Source: Chloroflexota bacterium
GTDB lineage: Bacteria > Chloroflexota > Limnocylindria > Limnocylindrales > CSP1-4
Assembly: GCA_003171065.1 (NCBI GenBank)
Contig: PMXQ01000047.1
Location: forward strand, 3,587-63,514
Direction of reading: 5' to 3'
DNA length: 59,928 nucleotides
Of this stretch, positions 9,220 to 18,691 are shown one piece after another. The notes under the pieces are model-generated. The model did not search any database. It was not told where the DNA came from and was given only the letters and a program-made list of their open reading frames with translations. How positions within the stretch are numbered: position 1 is the first letter of the stretch; each line of letters starts with the position of its first letter. Both the position numbers and the translations under genes were made by a program.

Positions 9220-10218
9220 TCAGTACGGCCTGCGCCGCCCCACCCAGACCAGCGCGAACGCCCCGAGCGCGGCGGACCCCGCCAGCATGATCGCCGACTC
9301 GAGCGCCACGACCCGCCAGTAGTTGTCACCGGTTACGACATACCAGGCCAGCTGCGGGCCGATCGACGACGGATCCGGCTCGTCACCCGGGGCGTACTGG
9401 CACCCGGGCACTCCATTGAAAAGCGTGCAGTCCGTCCCCGTGTAGACCTTGCCGTCCAGGTACAGAACGTCTGACTGGTACACGAGTAGTTCTCCCGGCG
9501 AAGAAGCACCCGGCATCTGGAGAACCGCCATGCCGTGGAGCACATAGGCGTCCGTCAGCGGCTCCCAGGTGGCACGGGCAAAGAGGCACGCGATCAGGGC
9601 CACGACCACCACCGGCATCGTCCGGCCGAACAGCGCTCCCAGAGCCACGGTGCCCATTAGCGCAGCTACTCCCCATAGAACGAAGAACACGCCGCGCGAA
9701 GTGAAGTAGTCGAACGAGGCGTGGGGATCGATGCCAGGCTCCTGAGCGCCACGCAGAACGTCGGCTGCCAGACCGGCGATCAGCAAGAGCGGCACGATCA
9801 GCAGCAGCGCCGCAAGGATCTTTCCCGCCAGCCACTTCCAACGTGCCCCGGCAAGGGCCCAGGAAAGCGGCGCAGTTCCCTGTTCGAGTTCCCGGGCCAC
9901 CAACGGCGCGCCCATCGCGATCCCGACAAAGAACGGCAGCACGTCGCCCAGCGACGACACGATCCGCACGTCCCAGCTGCTCAGCGCGTCGGTGAACCGC
10001 TGGCTTGGCAGCTGGCAGGCACCGGGTATCCAGGATGAGTTCGAGGGTCCGTTCCAATAGGGCACGTGTCCGCCCACCAGACACGAAGCCGGCACGCTGA
10101 CCGAGTTGAGATGCCAGCTTGCCAGAAGCGCCCACGCCGCGGCCCCGAGGCACGCGACCGCTACGGCCAATGTCTCGAACCGCTGCTGCTTGTAGGTGAG
10201 CCAGATTCGATCGAACAC
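9220..10218 (-). CDS. ABC-2-type membrane permease (paralogue 2)
   Basis: Starts VFDRIWLTYKQQRFETLAV, multiple TM segments, PLVARELEQGTAPLSWALAGARWKWLAGKIL; ends WVGRRRPY like its neighbour. Confidence 0.75.
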   Translation of the reverse strand: MFDRIWLTYKQQRFETLAVAVACLGAAAWALLASWHLNSVSVPASCLVGGHVPYWNGPSNSSWIPGACQLPSQRFTDALSSWDVRIVSSLGDVLPFFVGIAMGAPLVARELEQGTAPLSWALAGARWKWLAGKILAALLLIVPLLLIAGLAADVLRGAQEPGIDPHASFDYFTSRGVFFVLWGVAALMGTVALGALFGRTMPVVVVALIACLFARATWEPLTDAYVLHGMAVLQMPGASSPGELLVYQSDVLYLDGKVYTGTDCTLFNGVPGCQYAPGDEPDPSSIGPQLAWYVVTGDNYWRVVALESAIMLAGSAALGAFALVWVGRRRPY

Positions 10219-10237
10219 GTCGTCCCCTGCCCTCAGG

Positions 10238-11380
10238 TCAGTATGGCCGCCGCCGATCCACCCAGACAAAGGCGATCGCGCCGCAGAACAACGATCCCAG
10301 CAGCAGGAGGCCCGACTCGAGGGCGACGGTCTGCCAGTACCACGACCCCGGGATGACGTACAGGACCTGCTGGGGCATGTGGCTCGGATCGAAGGCCGGG
10401 CCCTGACACGCTATGCCGATGTCGCCCATCTTCGAATTGTCCGGCGTGGCCGACGCACCCGGCGAGCTCGAATCGGCAGGAGAGGTCGAGGCACTCGGCG
10501 TCGGCGTCGGCGTCGACATCGGCACGCACACCATGTTCTGCTGGTACCAGTCATTGACCTGAGCGTCGGTGACTTCCTTGCCGTCGATGAACGACTTGTA
10601 GTAGACGTACATATCGGCGCTGCCGCCTCCCGGGCCGTAGACGACATACCCCTGCTGCTGCTGGTCCTGCTGGACCTGCTCAACGGCGAACGGCCTCAGG
10701 ACGAAGTGGGTCATGCCGGCATCCCACGCAGCTCTCACGAAGAAACAGACAACGAGCGCGAGAACCACAGCGGGCATAGTCCGACCGAGAATGGTGCCCA
10801 GGGCAAAGGTCCCGGCGAACGCGGCCAGCACCCAGAAGACATCGATGACGCCCCGGCCCAGGTAGTTGGAGAATGAGGCGTTGGGGTTGAGACCGGGGTT
10901 CAGAGCGCCTTCTAGCACGTTGGCGGCCAAACCCACCGCGAGCATAAGCGGCGCGAGAAGCAGGACCCCTGTCAGAACCTTGCCCAGGAGCCAGCGCCGG
11001 CGCGAGCCAGACAGAGCCCAGGAGAGCGGCGCCGTCCCCTGCTCGATCTCGCGAGCAACGAGCGGCGCGCCGAACACGATCCCCGCGAGCAGTGGCGCGA
11101 ACAGAAGCAGGAGCTGGACAAGGTTCATGTCCAAGCTTCCCTTCGTATCGAAGAACGACTTCGCGAGTTCGTTGCAATGCGCCTGGGCCGGGCTAATGGG
11201 CGCCTGCGACGGATCTATGTACCCGCCTTGATAGCTCTGCAGGCACGACAGCGGCACGTTCAGGGAGTTGAGCCGGTAGGCCTCGATCAGAGCGGCTGCG
11301 GTAAGCCCCAGGCAGACGATCGAAATCGCGATGGTCTCGAAGCGGTGCTGCTTGAGGGTAAGGCGAATTCGGGTGAGCAT
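10238..11380 (-). CDS. ABC-2-type membrane permease (paralogue 1)
   Basis: MLTRIRLTLKQHRFETIAI..., PLVAREIEQGTAPLSWALSGSRRRWLLGKVL; ends WVDRRRPY; adjacent to ATPase gene. Confidence 0.75.
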   Translation of the reverse strand: MLTRIRLTLKQHRFETIAISIVCLGLTAAALIEAYRLNSLNVPLSCLQSYQGGYIDPSQAPISPAQAHCNELAKSFFDTKGSLDMNLVQLLLLFAPLLAGIVFGAPLVAREIEQGTAPLSWALSGSRRRWLLGKVLTGVLLLAPLMLAVGLAANVLEGALNPGLNPNASFSNYLGRGVIDVFWVLAAFAGTFALGTILGRTMPAVVLALVVCFFVRAAWDAGMTHFVLRPFAVEQVQQDQQQQGYVVYGPGGGSADMYVYYKSFIDGKEVTDAQVNDWYQQNMVCVPMSTPTPTPSASTSPADSSSPGASATPDNSKMGDIGIACQGPAFDPSHMPQQVLYVIPGSWYWQTVALESGLLLLGSLFCGAIAFVWVDRRRPY

Positions 11381-11387
11381 CTTCCCC

Positions 11388-12299
11388 TCAGTTGAGCTGC
11401 AGGCCGGCGGTGCCTCGCCCCGCGGCGAGGTAGCCGAGCACGACGTCCTCGAGGCTGGTGGTCTCCGGAGCTGCGCTCTGGCCGTCTGCGCCATCGGCCG
11501 CGGCGGCCGCGAGCCGCCACAGCGTCATCACCTTCTGACCGCCCTTGCCAAGGAACGAGCCTACGGCGGTCGCACCGGGCGGTGGCGAGTCGGCGTCGGT
11601 GAGCCGGTGAGTGCGCCGGGCCTGCTCGAGCGGGCAGTCGAGCCTTATCTTCCCGCCGCCCAGGATCACCAGACGATCGCAGGCGTCTTCGACGTCGGTG
11701 ACGATGTGCGAGGAGAGCAGGGCGGTCGAACCTTCGGAGCGAACCGCGTCCAAGAGGACCTGGATGAACTCGCGACGGGCGAGCGGGTCCAGGTTGGCGA
11801 GGGGCTCGTCGAGCAGCAGGACGTTCGCCCGCGTGCCCAGCGCGATGGCGAGCCCGAGCTGCGCGCCCTGGCCGCCGGAGAGCGTGTCCGCTCGCTGGTC
11901 GAGCGGGATGCCCAGCTGGTCGAGCCGGCGGCGGGCGTAGTCCGCGTCGAACCCCGAATGGAGGCTGCGGGCCATCGCCAGGTGGTCTTCGACGCTCAGC
12001 CCGCGGTACACCGCCGGCGTCTGGGGCACGTAGCCGACCCGCCGCAGGGCTTCGCTGCGATGCCGCCAGGGATCCACGCCGTCGACTTCGACCCGGCCGG
12101 CGTTCGGACGCTCGAAGGCCATGCAGACTCGGATCAGCGTCGTTTTGCCTGCTCCGTTCGGACCGACCAGCGCGGTGATGCTCCCGGCAGGTACGGACAG
12201 GTCGACCGAGTCGAGCGCCACCTTCTTTCGGAAACGCTTGCTCAGCCCGTGCGCCACCAGGGCCGCTGTCGCCGTCGAAGCCCCTGCGTCGGCACCCAT
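11388..12299 (-). CDS. ABC transporter ATP-binding protein
   Basis: Walker A GPNGAGKTT, signature LSGGQGAQLGLAIALG, Walker B VLLLDEPLANLDP. Confidence 0.93.
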   Translation of the reverse strand: MGADAGASTATAALVAHGLSKRFRKKVALDSVDLSVPAGSITALVGPNGAGKTTLIRVCMAFERPNAGRVEVDGVDPWRHRSEALRRVGYVPQTPAVYRGLSVEDHLAMARSLHSGFDADYARRRLDQLGIPLDQRADTLSGGQGAQLGLAIALGTRANVLLLDEPLANLDPLARREFIQVLLDAVRSEGSTALLSSHIVTDVEDACDRLVILGGGKIRLDCPLEQARRTHRLTDADSPPPGATAVGSFLGKGGQKVMTLWRLAAAAADGADGQSAAPETTSLEDVVLGYLAAGRGTAGLQLN

Positions 12300-12479
12300 G
12301 CCCCACCTCCGACTCTTCGGCGCCGTTCGCGGCGCGACTCCACCGACCCTGCGATTCACCGCAGCGGACAGTCTCAACTCGGGCGAAAGATACCATCCGG
12401 CAACAGCCGAAGAACGGCGGGAAAACCCGCAACTGGTCGCGGTGAGGTCCCGAGCCTGCGGCGAGAGGCCGCCTCGGGC

Positions 12480-12926
12480 TCAGCCCTTGGGTTCGACGAC
12501 GACCGTGACCTCGGGCGTCATGCCCGAATAGACCTTGACGGCGACCTTGTACGTGCCCAGCGACTTGAGCGGATCGGGCAGCTCGACCTTGTGGCGGTCG
12601 ACGGTGATGCCACGACGAGCCAGCGCGTCGGCGATGTCCTTGGCGGTGATGGAGCCGTAGAGCTTCCCGCCTTCGCCGACCTTGACGCCCATCGTCAGCG
12701 TCGTGCTGCCGATGCGGGTGGCCGCGATCTCGGCCTCCTCGCGTTCGCGCTGTCGCTTCTCTTCGCGACTGGCGATGTCGTGCTGCCAGGCGCGATAGGC
12801 GCCGCCGGCGGCGGGAACGGCGACTTTCCGAGGGATCAGGAAGTTGCGGGCATAGCCTTCGGCGACTTCCTTCATCTCGCCGCTCTTGCCGAGCTTGTCG
12901 ACGTCGGCGGTCAGGATGACCTTCAC
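12480..12926 (-). CDS. rplI: 50S ribosomal protein L9
   Basis: MKVILTADVDKLGKSGEMKEVAEGYARNFLIPRKVAVPA. Confidence 0.95.
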   Translation of the reverse strand: MKVILTADVDKLGKSGEMKEVAEGYARNFLIPRKVAVPAAGGAYRAWQHDIASREEKRQREREEAEIAATRIGSTTLTMGVKVGEGGKLYGSITAKDIADALARRGITVDRHKVELPDPLKSLGTYKVAVKVYSGMTPEVTVVVEPKG

Positions 12927-13444
12927 GCGAAAGATTCCTCCTTAGGGATGAGCGATCGGACCCTGGGGCCGAGCTCTGCTTTGGCGATGAGCCGGCCTGC
13001 CGAATCGATTGCGTCGGGCAGCCGGCGAATGATCCTTCTTATTGGCGCGGGGGTGAGCCGTCGCACCTGATCGATGTCCCGCCGGAAAGCCTCGCGGTCG
13101 ATGGCGAGCTCTTCGAGCTTTTCCTCGAGGATCTCGTCGGGAATGCCGTCGAAGAATACTTCGACTGCGAGGATGACCACAGCCAGATCGTCGAGCCTGC
13201 CCAGGACGGGAATGTCGTCCGGGATCAGGTCCCGACCCACGAGCACGTAGCCGGCAGCTCCGACGAGAACGACCTTTCGGCTGGTCGGGATCCGCGAGTC
13301 CATGGCGAGCGCCCAGATGAGGCGCGCGTACATCGGCGCGCGACTGGCGAGCGGCATGAAGGCGAGCCATTTGAGGGCGCGCAGCAGTCCGCTCTTGCGG
13401 CCGCGACGCTTCTTCCTGGTTACGACTCGACCCCTGCCTGCCAT
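12923..13444 (-). CDS. DUF1232 (YkvA-like) membrane protein
   Basis: RKVVLVGAAGYVLVGRDLIPDDIPVLGRLDDLAVVILAVEVF. Confidence 0.8.
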   Translation of the reverse strand: MAGRGRVVTRKKRRGRKSGLLRALKWLAFMPLASRAPMYARLIWALAMDSRIPTSRKVVLVGAAGYVLVGRDLIPDDIPVLGRLDDLAVVILAVEVFFDGIPDEILEEKLEELAIDREAFRRDIDQVRRLTPAPIRRIIRRLPDAIDSAGRLIAKAELGPRVRSLIPKEESFA

Positions 13445-13640
13445 CAGTCCTCGGCTCTCCGGGCAACCCAACTCACGGGTCCGCTGCGGGGAATCGTGAG
13501 TCTATCAGGCGCGACTGCGGACGACGAGGTCCGCGGCCGACGTGCCTGGCCCGCGGCGTCTCCACGCCCGGGCGCGAAGGGCGAGTTCCGCCCCGGCTCG
13601 GACGGGCCGAGACTCGCCCGACGCTCCCGCCTTCGCCTGC

Positions 13641-13669
13641 TTGACAATCGAACGGGTGTTCTGTACTCT
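13641..13669 (+). promoter_or_regulatory. lexA promoter TTGACA-17-TACTCT with LexA box CGAACGGGTGTTCT (13649-13662)
   Basis: -35/-10 hexamers at 17-bp spacing with SOS box in the spacer, upstream of lexA. Confidence 0.85.
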
Positions 13670-13690
13670 CCCGCTCGGAAGGAGGCGCCG

Positions 13691-14341
13691 GTGACCAAGC
13701 ACGACGCCGAACGCAAGCGCAGGATCCTCGACTTCATCGCCGCGACGCTGCGAACCCGCGGCTATCCGCCCTCAGTGCGCGAGATCGCGGTTGCCGTCGA
13801 TCTCGCCTCCACATCGGCCGTTCATCATCACCTGCAGATGCTCGAGCGCGAGGGTTACCTGGAGCGGGGCGCGGCCCAGTCGCGCGCCATCCGCCTGACG
13901 CCGCTGGCGGCGATACGCCTTGGCCTCTCGGGCGAGCTGATGCCCCAGGCCACCGCCACGGAGGCGCACGTCCTGCCGATCGTCGGTGAGATCGCCGCCG
14001 GCGGCCCCATCGAGGCCTACCAGGACGCGTCCGAGAGTATGGCCGTGCCGGACCTGCTCGCCCCCTCGGGCGACGCATACGTCCTGCGCGTGCGGGGCGA
14101 CTCGATGATCGACGCCCACATCCAGGACGGAGACTTCGTCCTGATCCGGCCGCAGCAGACGGCCCGCGACGGCGACATCGTCGTCGCCCAGGTAGAAGAG
14201 AACTCCGTAACGCTCAAGCAGTTCTTCAAGGAGCAGGGCCGCATTCGCCTGCAGCCTGCCAACGCTGCGTACGCGCCAATGTTCTACTCGGACGTCCGGA
14301 TCCAGGGCAAGCTAATCGGTGTCATCCGCCGCCTGGACTAG
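13691..14341 (+). CDS. lexA: Transcriptional repressor LexA
   Basis: RRILDFIAATLRTRGYPPSVREIAVAVDLASTSAVHHHL; Ala-Gly cleavage region GEIAAGGPIEA; RGDSMIDAHIQDGD; GTG start. Confidence 0.95.
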   Translation: MTKHDAERKRRILDFIAATLRTRGYPPSVREIAVAVDLASTSAVHHHLQMLEREGYLERGAAQSRAIRLTPLAAIRLGLSGELMPQATATEAHVLPIVGEIAAGGPIEAYQDASESMAVPDLLAPSGDAYVLRVRGDSMIDAHIQDGDFVLIRPQQTARDGDIVVAQVEENSVTLKQFFKEQGRIRLQPANAAYAPMFYSDVRIQGKLIGVIRRLD

Positions 14342-14661
14342 ATCATCTGGCCGTCAGACGGCCGATGCTTTCGTTGCCTTCTGCGCTCCTTCGCTCACGC
14401 ACGCTCGGCGTGCTCGCTGCGGTGCTCGGCGGCGCCTCGGCCTCGGCCTTCGGGCCGGCCAGATGGGTTGAGGGCGAGTTCGGGTGAGAAATCGGGTGAG
14501 CCATCCACAACGGATCTCCACAGTCCGCCCACAGGGGCGGCGAGTTCGGGGATAGATGAGCCGCCTCCCGGTCGGTTCGTGGACGCGCCGGGGTTCGGCA
14601 AAGCCACCATTGCGTCGTCACCGTCACCGTCCACAGTCAGGCTCAAGGGGTCCGCCCACCC

Positions 14662-16011
14662 GTGATCGACCAACTGCCACCCCAGAACCTCGACTCCGAG
14701 CAGGCCGTGCTCGGGTCCATCCTCATCGACCGCGACGCGATCATCGAGGTCGCGGACTTCCTCCATCCGGAGGATTTCTACCGCCAGGCCCACGGCCGCA
14801 TCTACGCCGCGATGTTGGATCTCTTCGAACACCGCGAGCCGATCGACGTGGTCACGGTCGCTGAGGCGCTCGAACGTGCCAGCGAGCTGGATGCGGTGGG
14901 TGGCGCCAGCTACCTCTCCACCCTCGGCAACGACACTCCTACCGCGGTTCACGTCGGCCAGTACGGTCGAATCGTCGAGCGCAAGGCCCTGCTCCGGCGG
15001 TTGATCCAGGCCGCCGGCAAGATCGCGGCCATCGGCTACGAGGACGGGCCGGACATCCAGGAGTCCATCGATCGGTCGGAGGCCGAGCTCTTTGCGGTCA
15101 GCCAGCGCCGCTCCGGCGACAGCTTCAGCGCGCTGCGGACACTCCTCCACGACGCCTACGACCGACTGGACTACCTGCACGCCCATCGCGGCGAGATAGT
15201 CGGCATCGCCTCGGGGTTCACGGACCTGGATCTGCTGACCACGGGCTTTCAGGCGAGCGACCTGATCGTCCTGGCGGCCCGGCCCAGCGTCGGCAAGACC
15301 AGCCTGGCGCTCAACATCGCCGAGCACGCGGCCGTGCGCGAGGGCAAGACGGTCGGCGTCTTCAGCCTGGAGATGAGCAAGGAGCAGCTCGTCCTGCGCC
15401 TGCTCTCAAGCGTCGCCTCCATCGACTCGCAGCGGCTTCGGTCGGGATTCCTCGAGGAGATGGACTTCGCCCGCATCGCGCCGGCGATGAACGCCCTGAG
15501 CGAGGCGCCCATATACATCGACGACACTCCGAGCATCAGCACGATGGAGCTGCGGACCAAGGCCCGCCGGCTCCAGGCGGAGCGCGGGCTGGACCTGCTG
15601 ATCGTGGACTACCTGCAGCTCATGCAGGCCACCACGAACAGCCGCGACGCCAACCGAGTCCAAGAGGTCTCCGAGATCAGCCGCGGGCTCAAGTCCCTGG
15701 CGCGCGAGCTCAAGGTGCCGGTCCTCGCCCTATCCCAGCTGTCGCGTCAGCCGGAGATGCGCGAGTCGCGCGAGCCACGCCTCAGCGACCTGCGCGAGTC
15801 CGGCGCCATCGAGCAGGACGCGGACCTCGTGCTCTTCCTGTGGAGGGAGAGGGACAAGCCCGGCGAGGAGGTCGAATCGGACGGCGAAGTCGTGAACCTG
15901 CGCCTGGCCAAGCATCGAAATGGCCCCACGGGCGAAGTCAAGCTATGGTTCAAGAAGAGCCAGACCCGCTTCGTGAGCTACGCCGCCGAGCGCTACGCCG
16001 AGGCGGTCTGA
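14662..16011 (+). CDS. dnaB: Replicative DNA helicase
   Basis: PPQNLDSEQAVLGSILID, ARPSVGKTSLALNIAEHAA, FSLEMSKEQLVLRLLSS, LIVDYLQLM; no intein seen. Confidence 0.96.
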   Translation: MIDQLPPQNLDSEQAVLGSILIDRDAIIEVADFLHPEDFYRQAHGRIYAAMLDLFEHREPIDVVTVAEALERASELDAVGGASYLSTLGNDTPTAVHVGQYGRIVERKALLRRLIQAAGKIAAIGYEDGPDIQESIDRSEAELFAVSQRRSGDSFSALRTLLHDAYDRLDYLHAHRGEIVGIASGFTDLDLLTTGFQASDLIVLAARPSVGKTSLALNIAEHAAVREGKTVGVFSLEMSKEQLVLRLLSSVASIDSQRLRSGFLEEMDFARIAPAMNALSEAPIYIDDTPSISTMELRTKARRLQAERGLDLLIVDYLQLMQATTNSRDANRVQEVSEISRGLKSLARELKVPVLALSQLSRQPEMRESREPRLSDLRESGAIEQDADLVLFLWRERDKPGEEVESDGEVVNLRLAKHRNGPTGEVKLWFKKSQTRFVSYAAERYAEAV

Positions 16012-16050
16012 TCTTGGGCGGCGCGAGCCGCCCGCCTAGTGAGGAGACCG

Positions 16051-16254
16051 ATGGGCGCGATGATCGTGCGAGAGATGGTGGGCACGAGCTCTCATTCGTG
16101 GAGCGACGCGGCGCGCCAGGCCGTGACCCTGGCGTCCAAGACGGTCCGCAACATCCGGACGGTCGAGGTCATCCAGTCGACCGCCCGCGTCGAGAATGGC
16201 GAGATAGTCGAGTACCGAGTCCAGATGAAGATCGGCTTCGAATACGAGGAATAG
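16051..16254 (+). CDS. Dodecin family flavoprotein
   Basis: REMVGTSSHSWSDAARQAVTLASKTVRNIRTVEVIQSTARVENGEIVEYRVQMKIGFEYEE. Confidence 0.9.
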   Translation: MGAMIVREMVGTSSHSWSDAARQAVTLASKTVRNIRTVEVIQSTARVENGEIVEYRVQMKIGFEYEE

Positions 16255-16320
16255 CCGCGCGAGCTGCCGCCGGTGTGGCCCGCGCCGTGGCAATCCGGCC
16301 CTCGTGATAGGCTTCCGGGC

Positions 16321-17649
16321 ATGAGATTCGGGGGATCGCTCACGCCCCTTCGCGGCCTTCTGTCGTCCCGCCCAGCAGTGATTGGACGATCGTTCGCGTT
16401 CGTTCGCCGCCTTTCGTCCCGCCGTCCCGCGGTCGTCGGGGCCGCGATCGCGGTCGCGGTCGCCATCGTCGGCAGCACCATCGCCGTCGCCGACATCTCG
16501 GCCGGCTCGGCGGCGCCGACTGCGATTCCCACCGCATATGCGACAGGCACGCCGACGCCCACGCCCCTGGCCTCGCTCGCGGCCTCTCCCACGGCCTCGC
16601 CCACGCCTTCAGGCTCGGCTGGGCCTTCCCCCTCGCCGTCGGGCTCGACCGCCCCAGCAGGCATGGTGGCGGCCACCACCGATGGTGTATGGCTCCCGGC
16701 GAGCGAGGCCGAGCTGGCCACCCGCAAGCCGATCGCCGTCATGATCGACGACCACTGGGATGCCAGGCCGCAATCGGGCCTGTCGATGGCGGACATCGTC
16801 TACCAGGGTCCGGCCGAGGGCGGCATTCCGCGCTACATGGCGCTCTTCCAGACTCAGGCCCCGCCGGCTATCGGACCGGTCCGCAGCGCCAGGCTCTACT
16901 TCGTCGCCTGGGCCGAGGAGTGGCGCGCCGGGTACGTGCACATGTGGGGCGCGCCGAACGCGATGAACCGTCTGGCACAGGACGCCGGCAAGTACATCTA
17001 CAACATCGACGGACTCCGCTACGGCGGGAAGAGCGGCTACATGTGGCGCACGTCGTTCCGAGCGGCACCCCACAACCTCTACACCTCGTACGCCAGGCTG
17101 GAAACGCTGACGAAGAAGCTAGGCGGCACGGCGCCCCTCACGACGTCCCCGTTCACCTTCGAGGACGCGCTCCCCGGCAGCGCCCGACTCGTCGGCGGCC
17201 AGATCGTGGTGCCGTACGCACAGAACGACGTCGTCTACAACTACGACTGGGAGACGAACACGTATCCGCGCACCGTGTCCAAGGAAGGCCCCGAGATCGA
17301 TGCCGCCACCGGCCAGCGCATCGCGCCCTCGAACGTCATCTTGCTCTTCATGACCGTGGGACTGGCCAACGACACTCCGGCCGAGCTGCATAAGCATCGC
17401 CTCGACGTGCAGTACGTCGGCCACGGCTCAGCGATGGTCTTCAACAACGGACTCGCCACGTCGGCGATCTGGACCAAGAAGAGCCAATATGCCACCACGG
17501 TCCTGACGTACGCGAGCGGTCCGAACAAGGGCCAGCCGGTTCCCATGGTCCGGGGCCAGATCTTCATCCAGGTCGTGCCGACGTACGTACCCGCGAGATG
17601 GACCGTGGGCAGCACCCCGGCGCCGGAGATCGGGACGCAAGGCAGCTAG
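16321..17649 (+). CDS. DUF3048 domain-containing protein (YerB-like)
   Basis: IAVMIDDHWDARPQSGLSMADIVYQGPAEGGIPRYMALFQ...IGPVRSARLYF. Confidence 0.85.
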   Translation: MRFGGSLTPLRGLLSSRPAVIGRSFAFVRRLSSRRPAVVGAAIAVAVAIVGSTIAVADISAGSAAPTAIPTAYATGTPTPTPLASLAASPTASPTPSGSAGPSPSPSGSTAPAGMVAATTDGVWLPASEAELATRKPIAVMIDDHWDARPQSGLSMADIVYQGPAEGGIPRYMALFQTQAPPAIGPVRSARLYFVAWAEEWRAGYVHMWGAPNAMNRLAQDAGKYIYNIDGLRYGGKSGYMWRTSFRAAPHNLYTSYARLETLTKKLGGTAPLTTSPFTFEDALPGSARLVGGQIVVPYAQNDVVYNYDWETNTYPRTVSKEGPEIDAATGQRIAPSNVILLFMTVGLANDTPAELHKHRLDVQYVGHGSAMVFNNGLATSAIWTKKSQYATTVLTYASGPNKGQPVPMVRGQIFIQVVPTYVPARWTVGSTPAPEIGTQGS

Positions 17650-17695
17650 TGCTTCTCCCGCTGTTTCAGCACGGCACAAGATGTAGTGTCGGGGT

Positions 17696-18035
17696 ATGGC
17701 TCGGCCAGGCTTTCCTCGATCGCTCCGCGATTTCCAGCCGACATTCGCTGACGAGGAAGCCCGTGCTCGCTACATCGCCGCCTGTCGCTGGCCCGACGGG
17801 TTTCGTTGCCCGAAGTGCGGACATGACCGCGTCTACGTCCTGACCGCCGCCCGATCGCGTCAGCCGACCACAGCTCCAGGCCTACCTCGACGAGTTCGTG
17901 TTCCGCCACAACCGCCGCGGCAACCCAAAGGCCGCATTTCAGACGCTCCCGGGCTCAGGCACGAACCGGAAGCCCGTGCCGCTGTCGGTCGTTCGCGGCG
18001 CGACGGACATGCCCACCTTTCCCCTGAGGAGCTGA
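17696..18035 (+). pseudogene. Internally deleted IS1595-family transposase
   Basis: N-terminus ...FADEEARARYIAACRWPDGFRCPKCGHDRVYVL (zinc ribbon) joined out of frame to C-terminus QLQAYLDEFVFRHNRRGNPKAAFQTLPG; the central catalytic region is missing. Confidence 0.85.
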
Positions 18036-18048
18036 ATGAGGGGTGGCT

Positions 18049-18089
18049 GGCGGGTCAGAGCCGCAGCTTTCCCGCGGTTCCGACCCGCC
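18049..18089. repeat. Imperfect hairpin GGCGGGTCAGAGCCGC-N9-GCGGTTCCGACCCGCC
   Basis: 14/16 complementary positions; lies between tnp remnant and sigma gene; no T-run follows. Confidence 0.7.
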
Positions 18090-18113
18090 TGCGTGAAATC
18101 GGCGTTCTCCGGG

Positions 18114-18140
18114 TGAACCTGTGGACTCGTCGTGCTCGTC
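18114..18140 (+). promoter_or_regulatory. Candidate ECF-type promoter TGAACC-N17-CGTC upstream of sigma gene
   Basis: TGAACC (18114-18119), 17-nt spacer, CGTC (18137-18140), 36 bp before the ATG; resembles AAC/CGTC ECF promoter pattern. Confidence 0.45.
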
Positions 18141-18175
18141 TGTAATAACGGGGAGATGTTCAGAAAGGCACGAGA

Positions 18176-18691
18176 ATGGTGGACCGGGATCTCGTCGTTC
18201 GAGCGCAGCTCGGTGATGCGGACGCTTTCGAGCTCGTCGTCCGCGCCTCGCTGGAGTCGTGCTACGCGACGTGCGTGAGCGTCCTCCACTCCCCGGACGA
18301 CGCGCGTGACGCCACACAGGAGGCACTCGTCGCTGCCTGGCGGAGACTGCCGTCTCTCCGAGATCCCGACCGTTTCGACGCCTGGCTTCAGACGATCGCC
18401 CGAAACACAAGCCGCGATCTCCTAAGGCGTCGCAGTCGACTGCGCGAAGTTCAGCTCGACGCCTCGACAGCCGAGCTCGAAGCGCCGACCGGGCCCGTGA
18501 ACGGTCTCATCACGATTGTCGACCGTCTGCCTGGGCCGGCCCGGCAGGTCGTAACCCGCCATTACGTCGACGACGAGCCGGTCGCCGGGATCGCCCGATC
18601 GCTCGGCGTCCCGGCCGGCACGGTGAAATCTCGGCTCTTCCATGCGCGGACCGCGCTCCGCGCCCTCATCGACAAGGAGCGAGCACGATGA
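18176..18691 (+). CDS. RNA polymerase sigma factor, ECF type
   Basis: Region 2: SPDDARDATQEALVAAWRRLPSLRDPDRFDAWLQTIARN; region 4: VTRHYVDDEPVAGIARSLGVPAGTVKSRLFHARTALR. Confidence 0.9.
   Translation: MVDRDLVVRAQLGDADAFELVVRASLESCYATCVSVLHSPDDARDATQEALVAAWRRLPSLRDPDRFDAWLQTIARNTSRDLLRRRSRLREVQLDASTAELEAPTGPVNGLITIVDRLPGPARQVVTRHYVDDEPVAGIARSLGVPAGTVKSRLFHARTALRALIDKERAR

Noticed and set aside
14349-14363. GGCCGT-CAG-ACGGCC hairpin after lexA as terminator
   Set aside because: Short stem and no T-run; too weak to call.
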